64,000 nucleotides of DNA from Bacillota bacterium (GCA_023397655.1 JAEWTW010000019.1:79077-143076), one strand, 5' to 3'; counted from the stretch's first letter, positions 31,656-41,007 are shown. Notes: a model not told the origin generated them from the sequence alone. Numbers and translations: made by a program.

Positions 31656-33332
31656 TTACAGATAATTCGGCAGCGTGGTTTTTACCCATTCGTCCGCGAA
31701 ATAGCCGTAATGGCTCTCCGCTGCGCACTCTTTCAGGTCAAACACCGACACGCAGCCCTCGATACGGAGCGCCCGCCCGTCACGGCTTTTCGGCTTGCGC
31801 TGATAATAAGCAGGGTATGCGCCGTAAGGCGCAAGGAAATCCGCCAGACGCCTTGCGGCCGCGAAATTGATGCTGCCGTCCTTTATCAGCGCCTTGCTGA
31901 TCTCGCTGCGCAGCGCGTCGTAGCGCCACTGTATGTCGTTGGCGTGGCCCAGTGTCAGCCGCGCCACCCAGCTGTCCATTGCGCACATGCGCATCTGGGG
32001 CATCAGGAAATGGTTTCCTGTCATGTGAACGCCGGTCAATGCGCGCAGCGGCGCAAAATACTGCGTGGATGGGCAGTTCTTCTCCTCCTGTGTCCGGTTG
32101 ATGAAACCGTCCGGCTCCAGCACGTTGGCGTGCAGCGTAATATGCGGCGAATTCGATGCATTCCACGCTTGCCACAGATTGCGGTTAAACGAGAGATACT
32201 CCTGCGGAAGCGGATCACCGTACCAGCGCACCGCCGCGCCGTCCACGATGGGCGCTGCCGGATACCGCGCAAAGTAATCCGCGTCGGGCAGATACTGCCG
32301 CAGCGCAGGCGGCGGCATGTTCATATATTCCGTATGCGGCCACGACGCGCCCGCCTCCACGGTGCAGGCGGTGTCCTCTCCTCCGTCGGACAGCACATAG
32401 TTCCACGTGACGCCGCGCCTGACCGCTTTGATCACCGCGGCAGCTTCCCGCGCACTGCCGCCCCGCATCACGCACTCGCGCAGCAGCAGCAGCGAGTTCA
32501 TCCCCATACGCTGCGGGTCGCAGTTGGCCGCGGGCGACATGTTGATGCCCCCGGCTACGCCGCGTTCGTTCATCGCGCTGAAGCAGCCGATGATGCCCGG
32601 CGCCGTCACGCTGACGTGCACATGGCCGCGTTCGCTTTCCCGTCCCAGCGGCCGGTGAATGATGTGAGCCACGTTGTTCTGCAGCACCGCGCCGGACGCG
32701 AACATGAAGTCCCGCGCGAAGTAGTGACCGCCGCCCGCTTGCGGCCCGAATACCGAAAATGCGTTGCACATCAGCTTGATATGGATGTCCTCCGCCTTGA
32801 GCAGCGGCGCCTGCTCGCGCAGCATGCCGCCCGTATATAGCAGCGCCAGCAGCGTGTCAATGCCCGCGTTCAGCACGATCAGGCGCGATTTGGTGACCTT
32901 GGTATTGGGGTTGCTTTTGCGGCAGCCGTCAAGCAGCCCCGCCGCCTCATCGTGCACATGCGCGGGCAGAGACTGCCACGCGCTATGCGTCAGCTCTTCA
33001 ACCAGCGCCACCAGCAGCTTCTGCAGCCAGGTGAACCGGTTCAGAAAGTCCAGCCCCATCTGGTCGAACACGATGTTGTCCGCAAAGCTGATCGCCATGT
33101 CGGCCACGGCCGGTTCAGCCAGCAGCCCCAGCAGATAGCCGCGCTCATACGATGTGCCCTCCAGATAATACGCGGCTTTCTTTTCGCCCGTGTCGTAGTT
33201 GGCCGCGGTCAGGTGCTTCGCCATCAGACCCATGCCGCCCGACTGCGTGAACGCACGCTTCACCACACGGAAGCCGTCCGACGCGAACGCTTCCGACAGC
33301 CTTGCATACCGCTGTTCCATCTCGCCGCTCAC
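31656..33332 (-). CDS. C45-type (acyl-CoA:6-APA acyltransferase/phospholipase B-like) hydrolase
   Basis: A 558-residue protein of the Ntn-hydrolase superfamily. The likely nucleophile is the Cys of KLMCNAFSVFG (about residue 191), which would become the new N terminus after self-cleavage; GGHYFARDFMFASG and NERGVAGGINMSP follow, as in the C45/phospholipase-B-like group. Members cleave or transfer acyl groups from amides. The GTG at 33332 is chosen because AAGGAGG precedes it by eight bases; the upstream TTG has none. No signal peptide is seen. It is monocistronic, divergent from the germination operon. Substrate unknown. Confidence 0.75.
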   Translation of the reverse strand: MSGEMEQRYARLSEAFASDGFRVVKRAFTQSGGMGLMAKHLTAANYDTGEKKAAYYLEGTSYERGYLLGLLAEPAVADMAISFADNIVFDQMGLDFLNRFTWLQKLLVALVEELTHSAWQSLPAHVHDEAAGLLDGCRKSNPNTKVTKSRLIVLNAGIDTLLALLYTGGMLREQAPLLKAEDIHIKLMCNAFSVFGPQAGGGHYFARDFMFASGAVLQNNVAHIIHRPLGRESERGHVHVSVTAPGIIGCFSAMNERGVAGGINMSPAANCDPQRMGMNSLLLLRECVMRGGSAREAAAVIKAVRRGVTWNYVLSDGGEDTACTVEAGASWPHTEYMNMPPPALRQYLPDADYFARYPAAPIVDGAAVRWYGDPLPQEYLSFNRNLWQAWNASNSPHITLHANVLEPDGFINRTQEEKNCPSTQYFAPLRALTGVHMTGNHFLMPQMRMCAMDSWVARLTLGHANDIQWRYDALRSEISKALIKDGSINFAAARRLADFLAPYGAYPAYYQRKPKSRDGRALRIEGCVSVFDLKECAAESHYGYFADEWVKTTLPNYL

Positions 33333-33487
33333 CGTTCTGACCTCCTTAATCTTCAACAATTCAGCCGCTCTTCAACAATAAAAAATGCGCTCCTGCATTC
33401 GCCGGAGTAAAAATTCTGTCCGTCCGCCTTCGGTAAACGATATGCGGAGCCATTATTGATTATGTTTTTATTGGCGGGTGCAACGGC

Positions 33488-33540
33488 GGGCACAGCTGTT
33501 CGTTAGCATCATATTTCGCGCATGGCTGTGCCCATTTTTG
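33488..33540 (+). terminator. Hairpin ahead of the ger operon
   Basis: GGGCACAGC (33488-33496) pairs perfectly with GCTGTGCCC (33525-33533) around a 28-nt loop, followed by ATTTTTG. It may stop read-through into the ger operon or be a leader structure. Confidence 0.45.
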
Positions 33541-33583
33541 GGACAATAATTATTAAGTCAACTTGATGCGAGGAAACCGGGTT

Positions 33584-34687
33584 TTGACCAATACGATTAC
33601 AAGCCGCCAAATGTTCTTTATACTGCTGATGACGCTCACCAGCTACAGCATTGTCGTTATCGCCAAAGATATGGCGGCTTCAGCAGGCACCGGCGCATGG
33701 CTGGTGATTTTAATCACCGCTTTTGTTTTTGGGCTGGCCGCGATGGCGGTGGCCAAGCTCGGCCAAATGCATCAAGGCCAGTCGCTGTTCGAATATGCGC
33801 CCAAGCTGGTGGGCAAACCGGGGGCCTATCTGCTCAGCCTTTACTATATTGCGTATCTGTTTTTCATACTGGTGTTTTTGATATTCAGCCTGAGCCGCCT
33901 GCTGCATTTTGACTTCTTCCCCCAATCCCCTACATGGTCCTTCCCGCTGATTGGCCTTCCGGTGTTCTGTTATGTGGCCTACAAGGGCGTCACCAACGTG
34001 GCACGGCTGGCTGAGATCGTCGGCGTCGTCTTTTTTATTACTGCCACACTCGTCCATATCATTATGGCCGCGGAGGGTAATATCGAACGGATAATGCCGT
34101 TGTTTAATGCCGGAGAAGTCGACAGCTATATGAAAGGGTTTCAATACTCCGTTTTCCCCTTCCTCGGCATCGAGGTATTGCTGGTCATGCCTTTCACAAA
34201 AGGCGCCAAAAAGCCAATCAAAACAGCATTTATATCGCTGTTGATTATCGGCATTTTCTATATTCTCATCGTCGACAGCAGCATCATGAAGCTGGGTATA
34301 CACGATATCATAAACTACAGGGATGCGCTCATTGTGGCTATCCGGGACACATCTCCCCGCGCTTTGGAGATCGTTTCCCGGCTGGACATTCTCTATCTCA
34401 CCGTCGGGTTTGGCGGCCTGTTCGTGGGCATCTCCATCGTACTGCTGGTCATCGTGGAATACATCTGCCGCATGCTGCCAAAAGCCAAGCGCCTAATTGT
34501 GGTGTGCGCGGTAGGCACTGCCGCCTACGCGGCGACGTTCATCGTGTCCGGCATCAAGGGATATGAGCAGTTTACCGTGCAGACGGGCACTTTTCTTGGC
34601 CTCATCAGCACCATCGGAGCTCCTTGCGGGCTGCTCATCGTCGCCGCTGTCAAAATGCGAAAGGAGGGCGCGAAGAATGCGGGGTAA
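33584..34687 (+). CDS. gerB: Spore germination permease, GerB type
   Basis: A 367-residue integral membrane protein with about ten helices, of the APC-like endospore germination permease family (GerAB/GerBB/GerKB). It starts near TNTITSRQMFFILLMTL, and has LFEYAPKLVGKPGAYLLSLYYIAYL and KGVTNVARLAEIVGVVFFITA. It binds or conducts the germinant in the spore inner membrane. The TTG at 33584 is preferred since GAGG lies ten bases upstream; ATG at 33566 has no ribosome site. First gene of the ger operon, overlapping gerC by 11 bp. Confidence 0.85.
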   Translation: MTNTITSRQMFFILLMTLTSYSIVVIAKDMAASAGTGAWLVILITAFVFGLAAMAVAKLGQMHQGQSLFEYAPKLVGKPGAYLLSLYYIAYLFFILVFLIFSLSRLLHFDFFPQSPTWSFPLIGLPVFCYVAYKGVTNVARLAEIVGVVFFITATLVHIIMAAEGNIERIMPLFNAGEVDSYMKGFQYSVFPFLGIEVLLVMPFTKGAKKPIKTAFISLLIIGIFYILIVDSSIMKLGIHDIINYRDALIVAIRDTSPRALEIVSRLDILYLTVGFGGLFVGISIVLLVIVEYICRMLPKAKRLIVVCAVGTAAYAATFIVSGIKGYEQFTVQTGTFLGLISTIGAPCGLLIVAAVKMRKEGAKNAG

Positions 34688-35804
34688 GCGCTGTGCGGCC
34701 TTGCTTGCAGCCCTGTGCGTCGCTTTGGTTTCCACCGGCTGCTGGGACGCCACGGATATCAACGATAAGGCGCTGATTACACTGGTGGTGACCGACCGTC
34801 AGGACGACCAATTCGTTTTTTATGTGGAAGTCCCCAACCTCGTTGCCGCAAACCAACAGGAAAACGGCGGCACCAGACAGCAGTACCCTATTGTCAAAGG
34901 AGCGGGCAGCTCATACGCTCAAGCACGGCGGCAGCTGGACGCACAGATGGACAAGCCCATATTCCTGGGCACGGTACGGGCGCTGATACTGACCGACAGT
35001 CTGGCGGAACACGACATCAAGGAATACTTCTATCGCATGCAAACGATGGTGGACTACCGGCGCGCTCTGGAGGTGGTGACCACGCGCACGCCGTCGGAAG
35101 AGCTGCTCTCCATCGTCCCGGAAAACAATGTCTCCATAGGTTATTCGATCGACGAGACCGTCGATTCGCTAAAAACCAGAGGAAGAGTGGTCGTCTACAC
35201 CGTTTCGGACGTGCTGGAGCTGCTCTACAGCGACCAATGTTTTGTGTTAATCAATATAGATGTGATAGAAGGCCGCCTCGCCTATACCGGATATTCCATT
35301 ATGCGGGACGGGAAGTTGGTCGGTTTTATCCCGCTGGAGGAGTCTTGGGGGCTTGTCTGGCTGCTGGGACACCACATATCGCGCATGTACACCGTGGAGA
35401 CGGGCGCATATCTGGCAACAGTCAAGGTGGACGGTTTGAGCAAAGAAATCACGCCGCACTACTTAGACGGGCAGGTAAGCTTCGACATCAAAATGAAATT
35501 TAAGGCCACGACTATGTATATAGACAATGATATCAAGTTCGACGAGCGTCAGCAGGAAATCGTAAAGGATATGCTGCAAAAGGCGCTGATAAGCGACATC
35601 ACAGGCGCAATCAACCATTCACGCGATATAGGCTGTGACTATCTTGGGTTCAAAGATAAGTTTCGGGTTTCATGTCCCAACATTGTTGAACAGCTGGACT
35701 GGACGTCCGCCTATGGAAACGCTCTTTTCAACATATCCGTTTCCGCAGACCTCGACCCCGGCGGCCTGCTGGACATGGAAGCGCAGGGTGAGCAACTGCA
35801 ATGA
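34677..35804 (+). CDS. gerC: Spore germination lipoprotein, Ger(x)C family
   Basis: A 375-residue lipoprotein. The signal MRGKRCAALLAALCVALVSTGC ends in the lipobox VSTGC, followed at once by WDATDINDKALI, the usual Ger(x)C opening (GCWDxxEI). The mature domain is of the expected length. It anchors on the outer face of the spore inner membrane and is required for receptor function. The start at 34677 has AAAGGAGGG and overlaps the permease end; longer frames lack it. The stop overlaps gerA by ATGA. Confidence 0.88.
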   Translation: MRGKRCAALLAALCVALVSTGCWDATDINDKALITLVVTDRQDDQFVFYVEVPNLVAANQQENGGTRQQYPIVKGAGSSYAQARRQLDAQMDKPIFLGTVRALILTDSLAEHDIKEYFYRMQTMVDYRRALEVVTTRTPSEELLSIVPENNVSIGYSIDETVDSLKTRGRVVVYTVSDVLELLYSDQCFVLINIDVIEGRLAYTGYSIMRDGKLVGFIPLEESWGLVWLLGHHISRMYTVETGAYLATVKVDGLSKEITPHYLDGQVSFDIKMKFKATTMYIDNDIKFDERQQEIVKDMLQKALISDITGAINHSRDIGCDYLGFKDKFRVSCPNIVEQLDWTSAYGNALFNISVSADLDPGGLLDMEAQGEQLQ

Positions 35805-37294
35805 GAGAAGAGCGTTCACGCCGGACGGTACGGCAGCCTGATAATGTCATCAACAGATTACGTTCCAAGAACATGGGCATCGGCGAGCGCCATATACGCT
35901 TCTCATCAGGTATGGTGTCGATATTCTATATCAAGCAGCTGACGGACCGGGCAGCGCTGTCTGAGCATGTGATCAAACCGTTGATGCAGTGCGGCAGCAC
36001 GGACGGTCTCAGCGGCATACAGCTGGTGGAAACCGTGATCACCGCGGATGACTGTCTGCTGGACGACGACGACAACCTCATCGAGCAGTACATACTGGAT
36101 GGCAGGACGGTATTGCTGCTCTCGCAGGACCGCAGCTACGTGGTCATCAACCTGAAGCATGTGGAAAAGCGCAGCACCTCGGTGCCCGAAATGAATTACA
36201 CACTGCGAGGCCCGCGCGATTCCTTTGTCGAGAATCTGGATTCGAACCTCTCTCTGATCCGGTACCGGCTGAAATCCGAGAGCTTGCGCGTGCATATGAT
36301 GCGCGTCGGAAAGCGTGAGCATACGGCAGTTTCCGTCATATACTTTGAGGATATCGCCAACCCAACCTGCGTCAATGAGATCAAGAAGCGTATCGGGCAG
36401 ATCGACGTGGACGGGCTTTCCTCCTCCGGCGAACTGCAGTCCTATATTCTCAACAGCAAAGCCAGCCTGTTCCCGCAGACGGGCATCGTGGAGCGGTCGG
36501 ACATGGCCTGCGCCGCTATTATGGAAGGCAAGGTGATCGTCCTGATGGACGGCAGCCCCTGGGCCATCGTTGCGCCCAAGGTGTTCAGTGAATACATCTG
36601 GTCGTGCGACGACTTTTACCTCAATAAGTATATCGGCACTTTCCTGCGCGTGCTGCGCATCATCTCACTCAACCTAGCGTTCATCGTGTCCTCGCTTTAT
36701 GTCGGTATCGTTTCGTACCACAGCGACGCGCTGCCCAGCGCCTACATGATCGCCATCGCACAGGCGCGGGCCAAAGTGCCCTTCGACGCGCTGATAGAGG
36801 TGCTGCTCATTGAAGTGATCGCCGAAATCATCCGGGAGTCGCTGGTGCGCGTGCCCACCAAAATCGGTACCGCTATCGGCATCGTCGGCGCTATCATCAT
36901 CGGGCAGGCCGCGGTGGCGGCGGGCGTGTTCAGTCCTCTGATACTCATCGTGATCTCGCTGTCGCTGATCTCCTCGTTCGTCCCGTCGGACTACACTTTG
37001 ATGGACTCATTCCGCGTGCTCAAGTTCTTGCTGATTATCGCGACGGGCACGTTTGGGTTTTACGGCTTCACGCTGGTGATCATATTTGTGCTGACCCAGC
37101 TCGTGTCCATTAACACCTTCGGCGTACCGTACATGGCGCCGCTGGCACCGTTCAACCTGAGAGATTTCGCCAAATCGGTTGTCTACAGTAAAACGATGGC
37201 GTCTCACCGCGCTAACTTCCTGCGCACCAAGGACAACACGCGTGCCCCGGTGCCAAACGAGGATAAAAAAAGGCCCGATACCGGCGGCGGTTAG
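35801..37294 (+). CDS. gerA: Spore germination receptor subunit, GerA family
   Basis: A 497-residue GerA-type receptor subunit. The N-terminal hydrophilic domain (~1-270) has the family's SGMVSIFYIKQLTD start and DGSPWAIVAPKVFSEYIWSCDDFY before the membrane part; the C-terminal half has four to five helices, with RIISLNLAFIVSSLYVGIVSYH and LPSAYMIAIAQARAKVPFDAL, and the highly conserved GTAIGIVGAIIIGQAAVAAG. It binds nutrient germinants together with GerB/GerC. Order here is gerB-gerC-gerA rather than the Bacillus A-B-C order. The C terminus is a short charged tail. Confidence 0.9.
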   Translation: MREERSRRTVRQPDNVINRLRSKNMGIGERHIRFSSGMVSIFYIKQLTDRAALSEHVIKPLMQCGSTDGLSGIQLVETVITADDCLLDDDDNLIEQYILDGRTVLLLSQDRSYVVINLKHVEKRSTSVPEMNYTLRGPRDSFVENLDSNLSLIRYRLKSESLRVHMMRVGKREHTAVSVIYFEDIANPTCVNEIKKRIGQIDVDGLSSSGELQSYILNSKASLFPQTGIVERSDMACAAIMEGKVIVLMDGSPWAIVAPKVFSEYIWSCDDFYLNKYIGTFLRVLRIISLNLAFIVSSLYVGIVSYHSDALPSAYMIAIAQARAKVPFDALIEVLLIEVIAEIIRESLVRVPTKIGTAIGIVGAIIIGQAAVAAGVFSPLILIVISLSLISSFVPSDYTLMDSFRVLKFLLIIATGTFGFYGFTLVIIFVLTQLVSINTFGVPYMAPLAPFNLRDFAKSVVYSKTMASHRANFLRTKDNTRAPVPNEDKKRPDTGGG

Positions 37295-37349
37295 CAGCCA
37301 TAGCTATCGGGTATATGTTATGTGATCGTTACCTGTTAAATGTGAAAGC

Positions 37350-37994
37350 CTATTTGCTTTCGCGGGCCTTCTTGACTTCGGCCACCAGCTGCCTGCCGAT
37401 TTCGGTGATGGAAGCGTAGTCACCCTTCTTCGCACCGGCCGTGAGGTTTCCGCCCACGCCCACCGCGACGGCGCCCGCTTTGATCCACTCGCCGACGTTT
37501 TCGACGGACACGCCGCCTGTCGGCATCATCTTGAGCTGGGGCATCGGCCCTTTAAACTCCTTGATGATACGCGGTCCATACAGCCCGCCGGGGAAAATCT
37601 TGATGATATCCGCGCCCGCTCTCATGCCCTCCAGCGCTTCCTTCAGCGTCATCGCGCCCGGCATGCACGGCACGTCGTAGGTGTTGCACAGTTTCACGGT
37701 GTCCACGTCAAGACACGGGCTCACCACGTATTTCGCGCCTGCGAGTATCGCCGCACGCGCCGTTTCGGGATCCAGCACGGTGCCCGCGCCGATCACGATG
37801 TCGTTGCCCATTTCCGCGGACAGCGCCTTGATGATGTCCACAGCGCCCGGTACGGTAAACGTAATCTCGAGACCCACGATGCCGCCTTCGGCGCACGCCT
37901 TGGCAATCTTGACCGCCTGGTCCGCACTCTCGGCGCGCACCACGGCCACCACACCGCAGTCCGTCAGTTTCTTGATGACATCATATTTGCTCAT
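37350..37994 (-). CDS. eda: KDPG/KHG-type aldolase
   Basis: A 214-residue class I aldolase that cleaves 2-keto-3-deoxy-6-phosphogluconate (or 4-hydroxy-2-oxoglutarate) to pyruvate and an aldehyde. The Schiff-base lysine is expected in the KYVVSPCLDVDTVKL segment (about residue 117) and the general-base Glu in GLEITFTVPGAVD (about residue 43). MPTGGVSVENVGEWIKAG lies near the C-terminal phosphate-binding region. The start at 37994 follows AAGGAGG. It is the last gene of a four-gene operon; no KDG kinase gene is adjacent, so the physiological substrate may differ. Confidence 0.88.
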   Translation of the reverse strand: MSKYDVIKKLTDCGVVAVVRAESADQAVKIAKACAEGGIVGLEITFTVPGAVDIIKALSAEMGNDIVIGAGTVLDPETARAAILAGAKYVVSPCLDVDTVKLCNTYDVPCMPGAMTLKEALEGMRAGADIIKIFPGGLYGPRIIKEFKGPMPQLKMMPTGGVSVENVGEWIKAGAVAVGVGGNLTAGAKKGDYASITEIGRQLVAEVKKARESK

Positions 37995-38133
37995 GTTATC
38001 CTCCTTGTTCACGCCTTTCGGCGCACAATATCTCCTTCAGCCGCCGCCCCCCGGCATGTTGCCGGGGAACTGCAGCCGTTGGAAAGGAAATAAGAATGTA
38101 GTAAAGCGAATTCAGTTGGGCTGTGCCCTGTTG

Positions 38134-39087
38134 TTATTTTATCACACAACGGCACTCTTTGCCCTGCAGCACGTCGATCAGGTTCTGCACTGCCATCAGG
38201 CCCATGCCCGCCACCGCTTCATCGGTGTGCGCGCCGGCGTGCGGCGTCAACACCACGTTGCCGAGGCCCATCAGCGGGGACTCCGTCGGGGGCTCCACCT
38301 CGAATGCGTCGAGGCCGATGCCGCCCAGCTTGCCCGACTTGATCGCCTCCGCCGCGGCTGCTTCATCCACAAGGCCGCCCCGCGCGGTGTTGATCACGAA
38401 AGCGCCGTTCTTCATGCGCGCAATCTGCTCGATGCCGATCATGTGTCTGGTCTGCTCCGTCAGCGGCACGTGCAGCGATATCACGTTCGTCTGTGCAATC
38501 AGGTCGTCCAGCGCCATCTGGCGTATGCCGTGCTCCGCCGCGAACGCCGTATCAAAATACGGGTCGTACGCGATTACGTCCATGCCAAAGGCGATGGCGC
38601 GCGTCGCCAGCTTCTTGCCAATAGCGCCCATGCCTACGATGCCCAGCGTTTTGCCGCACAGCTCCACGCCGTTGGCACGCGGCCACTCGCCGTTCTTCAC
38701 CGCGCCGTCCATCTGCGGTATGTGCCGTGCCAGCGAGAGCATCAGCCCAAAAGCCAGCTCACACACCGCCGTGGAGTTGGTGCCCGGCGTGTTGGTGACG
38801 ACGATGCCTTTGGCTTTTGCCGCCGCCAGATCCACGCGGTCCACACCCGCGCCGTAGCGCGAGATCACCTTGAGGGAAGCGGGCGCGTTTGCCAGCGCTT
38901 CCGCCGTGATGTAGTCCAGACCGGCGATGTAGCCGTCCACACCGGGGAGCAGCTCCGCCACTTCCTCCGCCGTCAACGGGCGCGTCTGCGGGTTGTATAC
39001 GATCTCGTCCGCGAACGCCTCGATCATCTCACGGGCTTTCGCGTTCACCGGCTTTTGGAATGAAGTCGGAGTGATCAGTATCTTCAT
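38134..39087 (-). CDS. Phosphoglycerate dehydrogenase-like 2-hydroxyacid dehydrogenase
   Basis: A 317-residue D-isomer 2-hydroxyacid dehydrogenase. RYGAGVDRVDLAAA is the active-site entry, GMGAIGKKLA the NAD-binding GxGxxG, NTARGGLVDEAA carries the catalytic Arg, DAFEVEPP the Glu, and LTPHAGAHT the His. Length fits the short SerA-like class without an ACT domain. The ribosome site is weak. It lies 8 bp after the cupin isomerase and 140 bp before eda. It may oxidise a sugar acid to a 2-keto acid for the aldolase, but this is inference. Confidence 0.85.
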   Translation of the reverse strand: MKILITPTSFQKPVNAKAREMIEAFADEIVYNPQTRPLTAEEVAELLPGVDGYIAGLDYITAEALANAPASLKVISRYGAGVDRVDLAAAKAKGIVVTNTPGTNSTAVCELAFGLMLSLARHIPQMDGAVKNGEWPRANGVELCGKTLGIVGMGAIGKKLATRAIAFGMDVIAYDPYFDTAFAAEHGIRQMALDDLIAQTNVISLHVPLTEQTRHMIGIEQIARMKNGAFVINTARGGLVDEAAAAEAIKSGKLGGIGLDAFEVEPPTESPLMGLGNVVLTPHAGAHTDEAVAGMGLMAVQNLIDVLQGKECRCVIK

Positions 39088-39094
39088 GCTTTGG

Positions 39095-39697
39095 TTACTT
39101 CCATTTCGGGTTGTCGACGATCTCCACCTTGCCGTCCTTCTCGACAAGCAGCTTGCGGTAACCCTTGGTCTCAATGGTGCCATAGTCGTGACCGGCGTCG
39201 CCGCGGAAGCAGAAGAACGTGACCATCGGCTCGCTGCCGGTGTTGATGCTGCGGTGCGCGTAACGCGGCGGTACATACACCATCACGCCGGGTTTGAGCG
39301 GCTGCGCGCTCCAGTCGCCCTCGGGGCTTTCCAGCAGCATGTAGCCTTCGCCGGACAGGCAGTAGTACACCTCGGCGGTGGCCAGTATGGTGTGGAAGTG
39401 GCCTTTGGTCATGAAGTACTCGTTGCCCACCTTGCCGGGGTACGTGATGCTTGCGCCGAACGCAAGGTCGCCTTCCTTCTCGGGCGCGCCCATCTCGTAG
39501 AACTCGTAGACCAGCGGGTCGCCGTTCTTGATCATCTCTTCGGTAGCCGCTTCGTCCGCGTACATGCCGCGCATGCTGGAAACATAGCGCTTGCTGGATT
39601 CCGCGCCGCTCTTGGAAAGGCCGGTCTTCAGATCGAAGTCGATCACAAAGCCCTGTACCCAGTTGAATTTGTCAGTGTTCGGATTCTTGCCGCTCAT
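39095..39697 (-). CDS. Cupin-type glucose-6-phosphate isomerase (archaeal-type PGI)
   Basis: A 200-residue single-cupin protein. The metal-binding motif is in YFMTKGHFHTILATAEVYYCLSGEG (His, His, Glu), and the last His is in VPPRYAHRSINTGS. These match the archaeal cupin phosphoglucose isomerase family, which interconverts glucose-6-P and fructose-6-P but is unrelated to normal PGI. The start at 39697 is chosen because the first ATG at 39706 abuts the GGAGG. Such cupins in Clostridia usually sit in sugar operons; here the partners are an AroE-like dehydrogenase and a 2-hydroxyacid dehydrogenase, so the substrate could be another keto/aldo sugar phosphate. Confidence 0.8.
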   Translation of the reverse strand: MSGKNPNTDKFNWVQGFVIDFDLKTGLSKSGAESSKRYVSSMRGMYADEAATEEMIKNGDPLVYEFYEMGAPEKEGDLAFGASITYPGKVGNEYFMTKGHFHTILATAEVYYCLSGEGYMLLESPEGDWSAQPLKPGVMVYVPPRYAHRSINTGSEPMVTFFCFRGDAGHDYGTIETKGYRKLLVEKDGKVEIVDNPKWK

Positions 39698-39712
39698 ATT
39701 ATTCATCCTCCC

Positions 39713-40657
39713 TTATTTTCTGAAACCCTGTGCAATTTTGTCCAGTTCGCTGAATATCGGCTCGCCCACGTTCACATGGAACACCTCGGCGATCACCTGC
39801 GTCCAGCCGTGTACGAAGTAGACCCAGCCATCTTCCACCAGCAGGTTCTGCTTCTCCTTCTGCTCCAGCGCCTGATACATGAAGCGCAGGTCGCCGCGGT
39901 AGTTGATCTCCCATACGAGGCTGTCTTTGGGGAACACCGCGTCGTCGGTCAGCGGCGAGCCCGGACGGTCCTTGCCAAGGCCGGTCGCGTTGATGATCAG
40001 CGAGCCCGGCTTCACTTGCTTAAGCACTTCGTCGTTCTGGCCCGGTTCGGGCGTGAGGTAATATTCAAACTTGATGCCGCCCGGATCCAGCGTCTTGAAT
40101 ATCTTCTCGATTTCAGACAGTCTCGGCTGCGAACGGTTGGCCACGATGATCTTGCTGGGGTAGTTGCCCTTGAATTTATCCTGCATCAGGTAAGAGCCCA
40201 TCGAAATCGCGCTGCCGCCCGCGCCCATAATGAACACTTCCGCACCGGTGTTCTTCCAGTGGTTTTCCGGCACGAACGCTTCCATCGCGAGGCCGCAGGT
40301 GATCGGGTCCTTCGCGTGGCCGCACAGCTTACCGTCCAGCTTGGATATGGATGACAGTTCGCCGAACGCCTGGGCATACTGGTCCAGATATTCGAACATG
40401 TCCTTGGCCGCTTCATACAGGTCGATCTTGTGCGTGGTGACCAGCGCGCCCATCGACAGCTCGTCGTTCTTGATGAAATCGACGACTTCGCGGTACACTT
40501 CCGGCTTCTCATGGATGGCGATGTCGATGCCCTTCATCACAGCGTCCTTGAGGCCAAGCGCCTTTGCCCATTCGGGGAACACCTGCATGATCGACGACTT
40601 TGTCGTGGTGACGCCTATAAAATACATCGTCGGCTGCGTCGCTTTGGTTAACTGCAT
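39713..40657 (-). CDS. Shikimate dehydrogenase-like (AroE fold) oxidoreductase
   Basis: A 314-residue protein with the AroE layout: an N-terminal substrate domain with ALVTTHKIDLYEAAKDM, whose Lys matches the catalytic Lys of shikimate dehydrogenase, and a Rossmann domain with VFIMGAGGSAISMGSYL, IVANRSQPRLSEI and INATGLGKDRPGSP (NATxxG). It differs from true AroE in length and in the C-terminal region (VEDGWVYFVHGWTQVIAEVFHV). It leads the four-gene operon behind the promoter at 40758-40786, which suggests a catabolic rather than aromatic-biosynthesis role. Substrate unknown; quinate/shikimate-like or sugar acids are possible. Confidence 0.7.
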   Translation of the reverse strand: MQLTKATQPTMYFIGVTTTKSSIMQVFPEWAKALGLKDAVMKGIDIAIHEKPEVYREVVDFIKNDELSMGALVTTHKIDLYEAAKDMFEYLDQYAQAFGELSSISKLDGKLCGHAKDPITCGLAMEAFVPENHWKNTGAEVFIMGAGGSAISMGSYLMQDKFKGNYPSKIIVANRSQPRLSEIEKIFKTLDPGGIKFEYYLTPEPGQNDEVLKQVKPGSLIINATGLGKDRPGSPLTDDAVFPKDSLVWEINYRGDLRFMYQALEQKEKQNLLVEDGWVYFVHGWTQVIAEVFHVNVGEPIFSELDKIAQGFRK

Positions 40658-40757
40658 GTCTGTTGGCTCCTTTTTAAATAGAATGAGAATTGTTTTCAGG
40701 CGGAGCGTTGCTTCTTTGCAGCGCTTGCGTCTGTAAAATCGCTATTACTTGTTATTG

Positions 40758-40786
40758 ATTTTATTATTCTTTGTGTCATACGTCAA
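40758..40786 (-). promoter_or_regulatory. Promoter of the AroE-like/cupin/eda operon
   Basis: On the minus strand TTGACG (40786-40781), 17 bp, TAAAAT (40763-40758). The leader to the ATG at 40657 is about 95 nt. Confidence 0.55.
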
Positions 40787-40903
40787 GATATTCTTAACGT
40801 TTTCTGATGTTTTTATGTGTTTTTCCACATTTGTATGCATAAATTGGTCAAATGCGGTTGTTCTTCTCCGGTATGTTTTTTCAGCGCTCCGCGGCTTCGG
40901 CAT

Positions 40904-40938
40904 AAAAAAAGAGAAGCACCCTGTTTGCAGGACGCTTC
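40904..40938 (-). terminator. Terminator of the Gly/Cys-rich gene
   Basis: On the minus strand GAAGC/GCTTC with inner CCTG/CAGG forms an interrupted stem, followed by TCTTTTTTTA. Confidence 0.65.
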
Positions 40939-41007
40939 CCCTTCATGTAATGTCAAAAATCCTATGTGTCTTTTAGCTATTTGCCGATTCGCACAGAGCT
41001 TAAGTAA

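Larger units (their letters stand above)
40658..41007. other. 350-bp intergenic region
   Basis: Contains the AroE-operon promoter (40758-40786) and the terminator of the Gly/Cys-rich gene (40904-40938). Otherwise AT-rich with no supported gene. Confidence 0.6.

Noticed and set aside
37270..37320. Terminator after gerA
   Set aside because: CCCGATA/TATCGGG can pair but the loop is about 24 nt and no T tract follows, so support is too weak.
39713..40657. Housekeeping shikimate dehydrogenase (aroE)
   Set aside because: The fold motifs are there, but length, C terminus and the catabolic neighbours do not fit the aromatic pathway.
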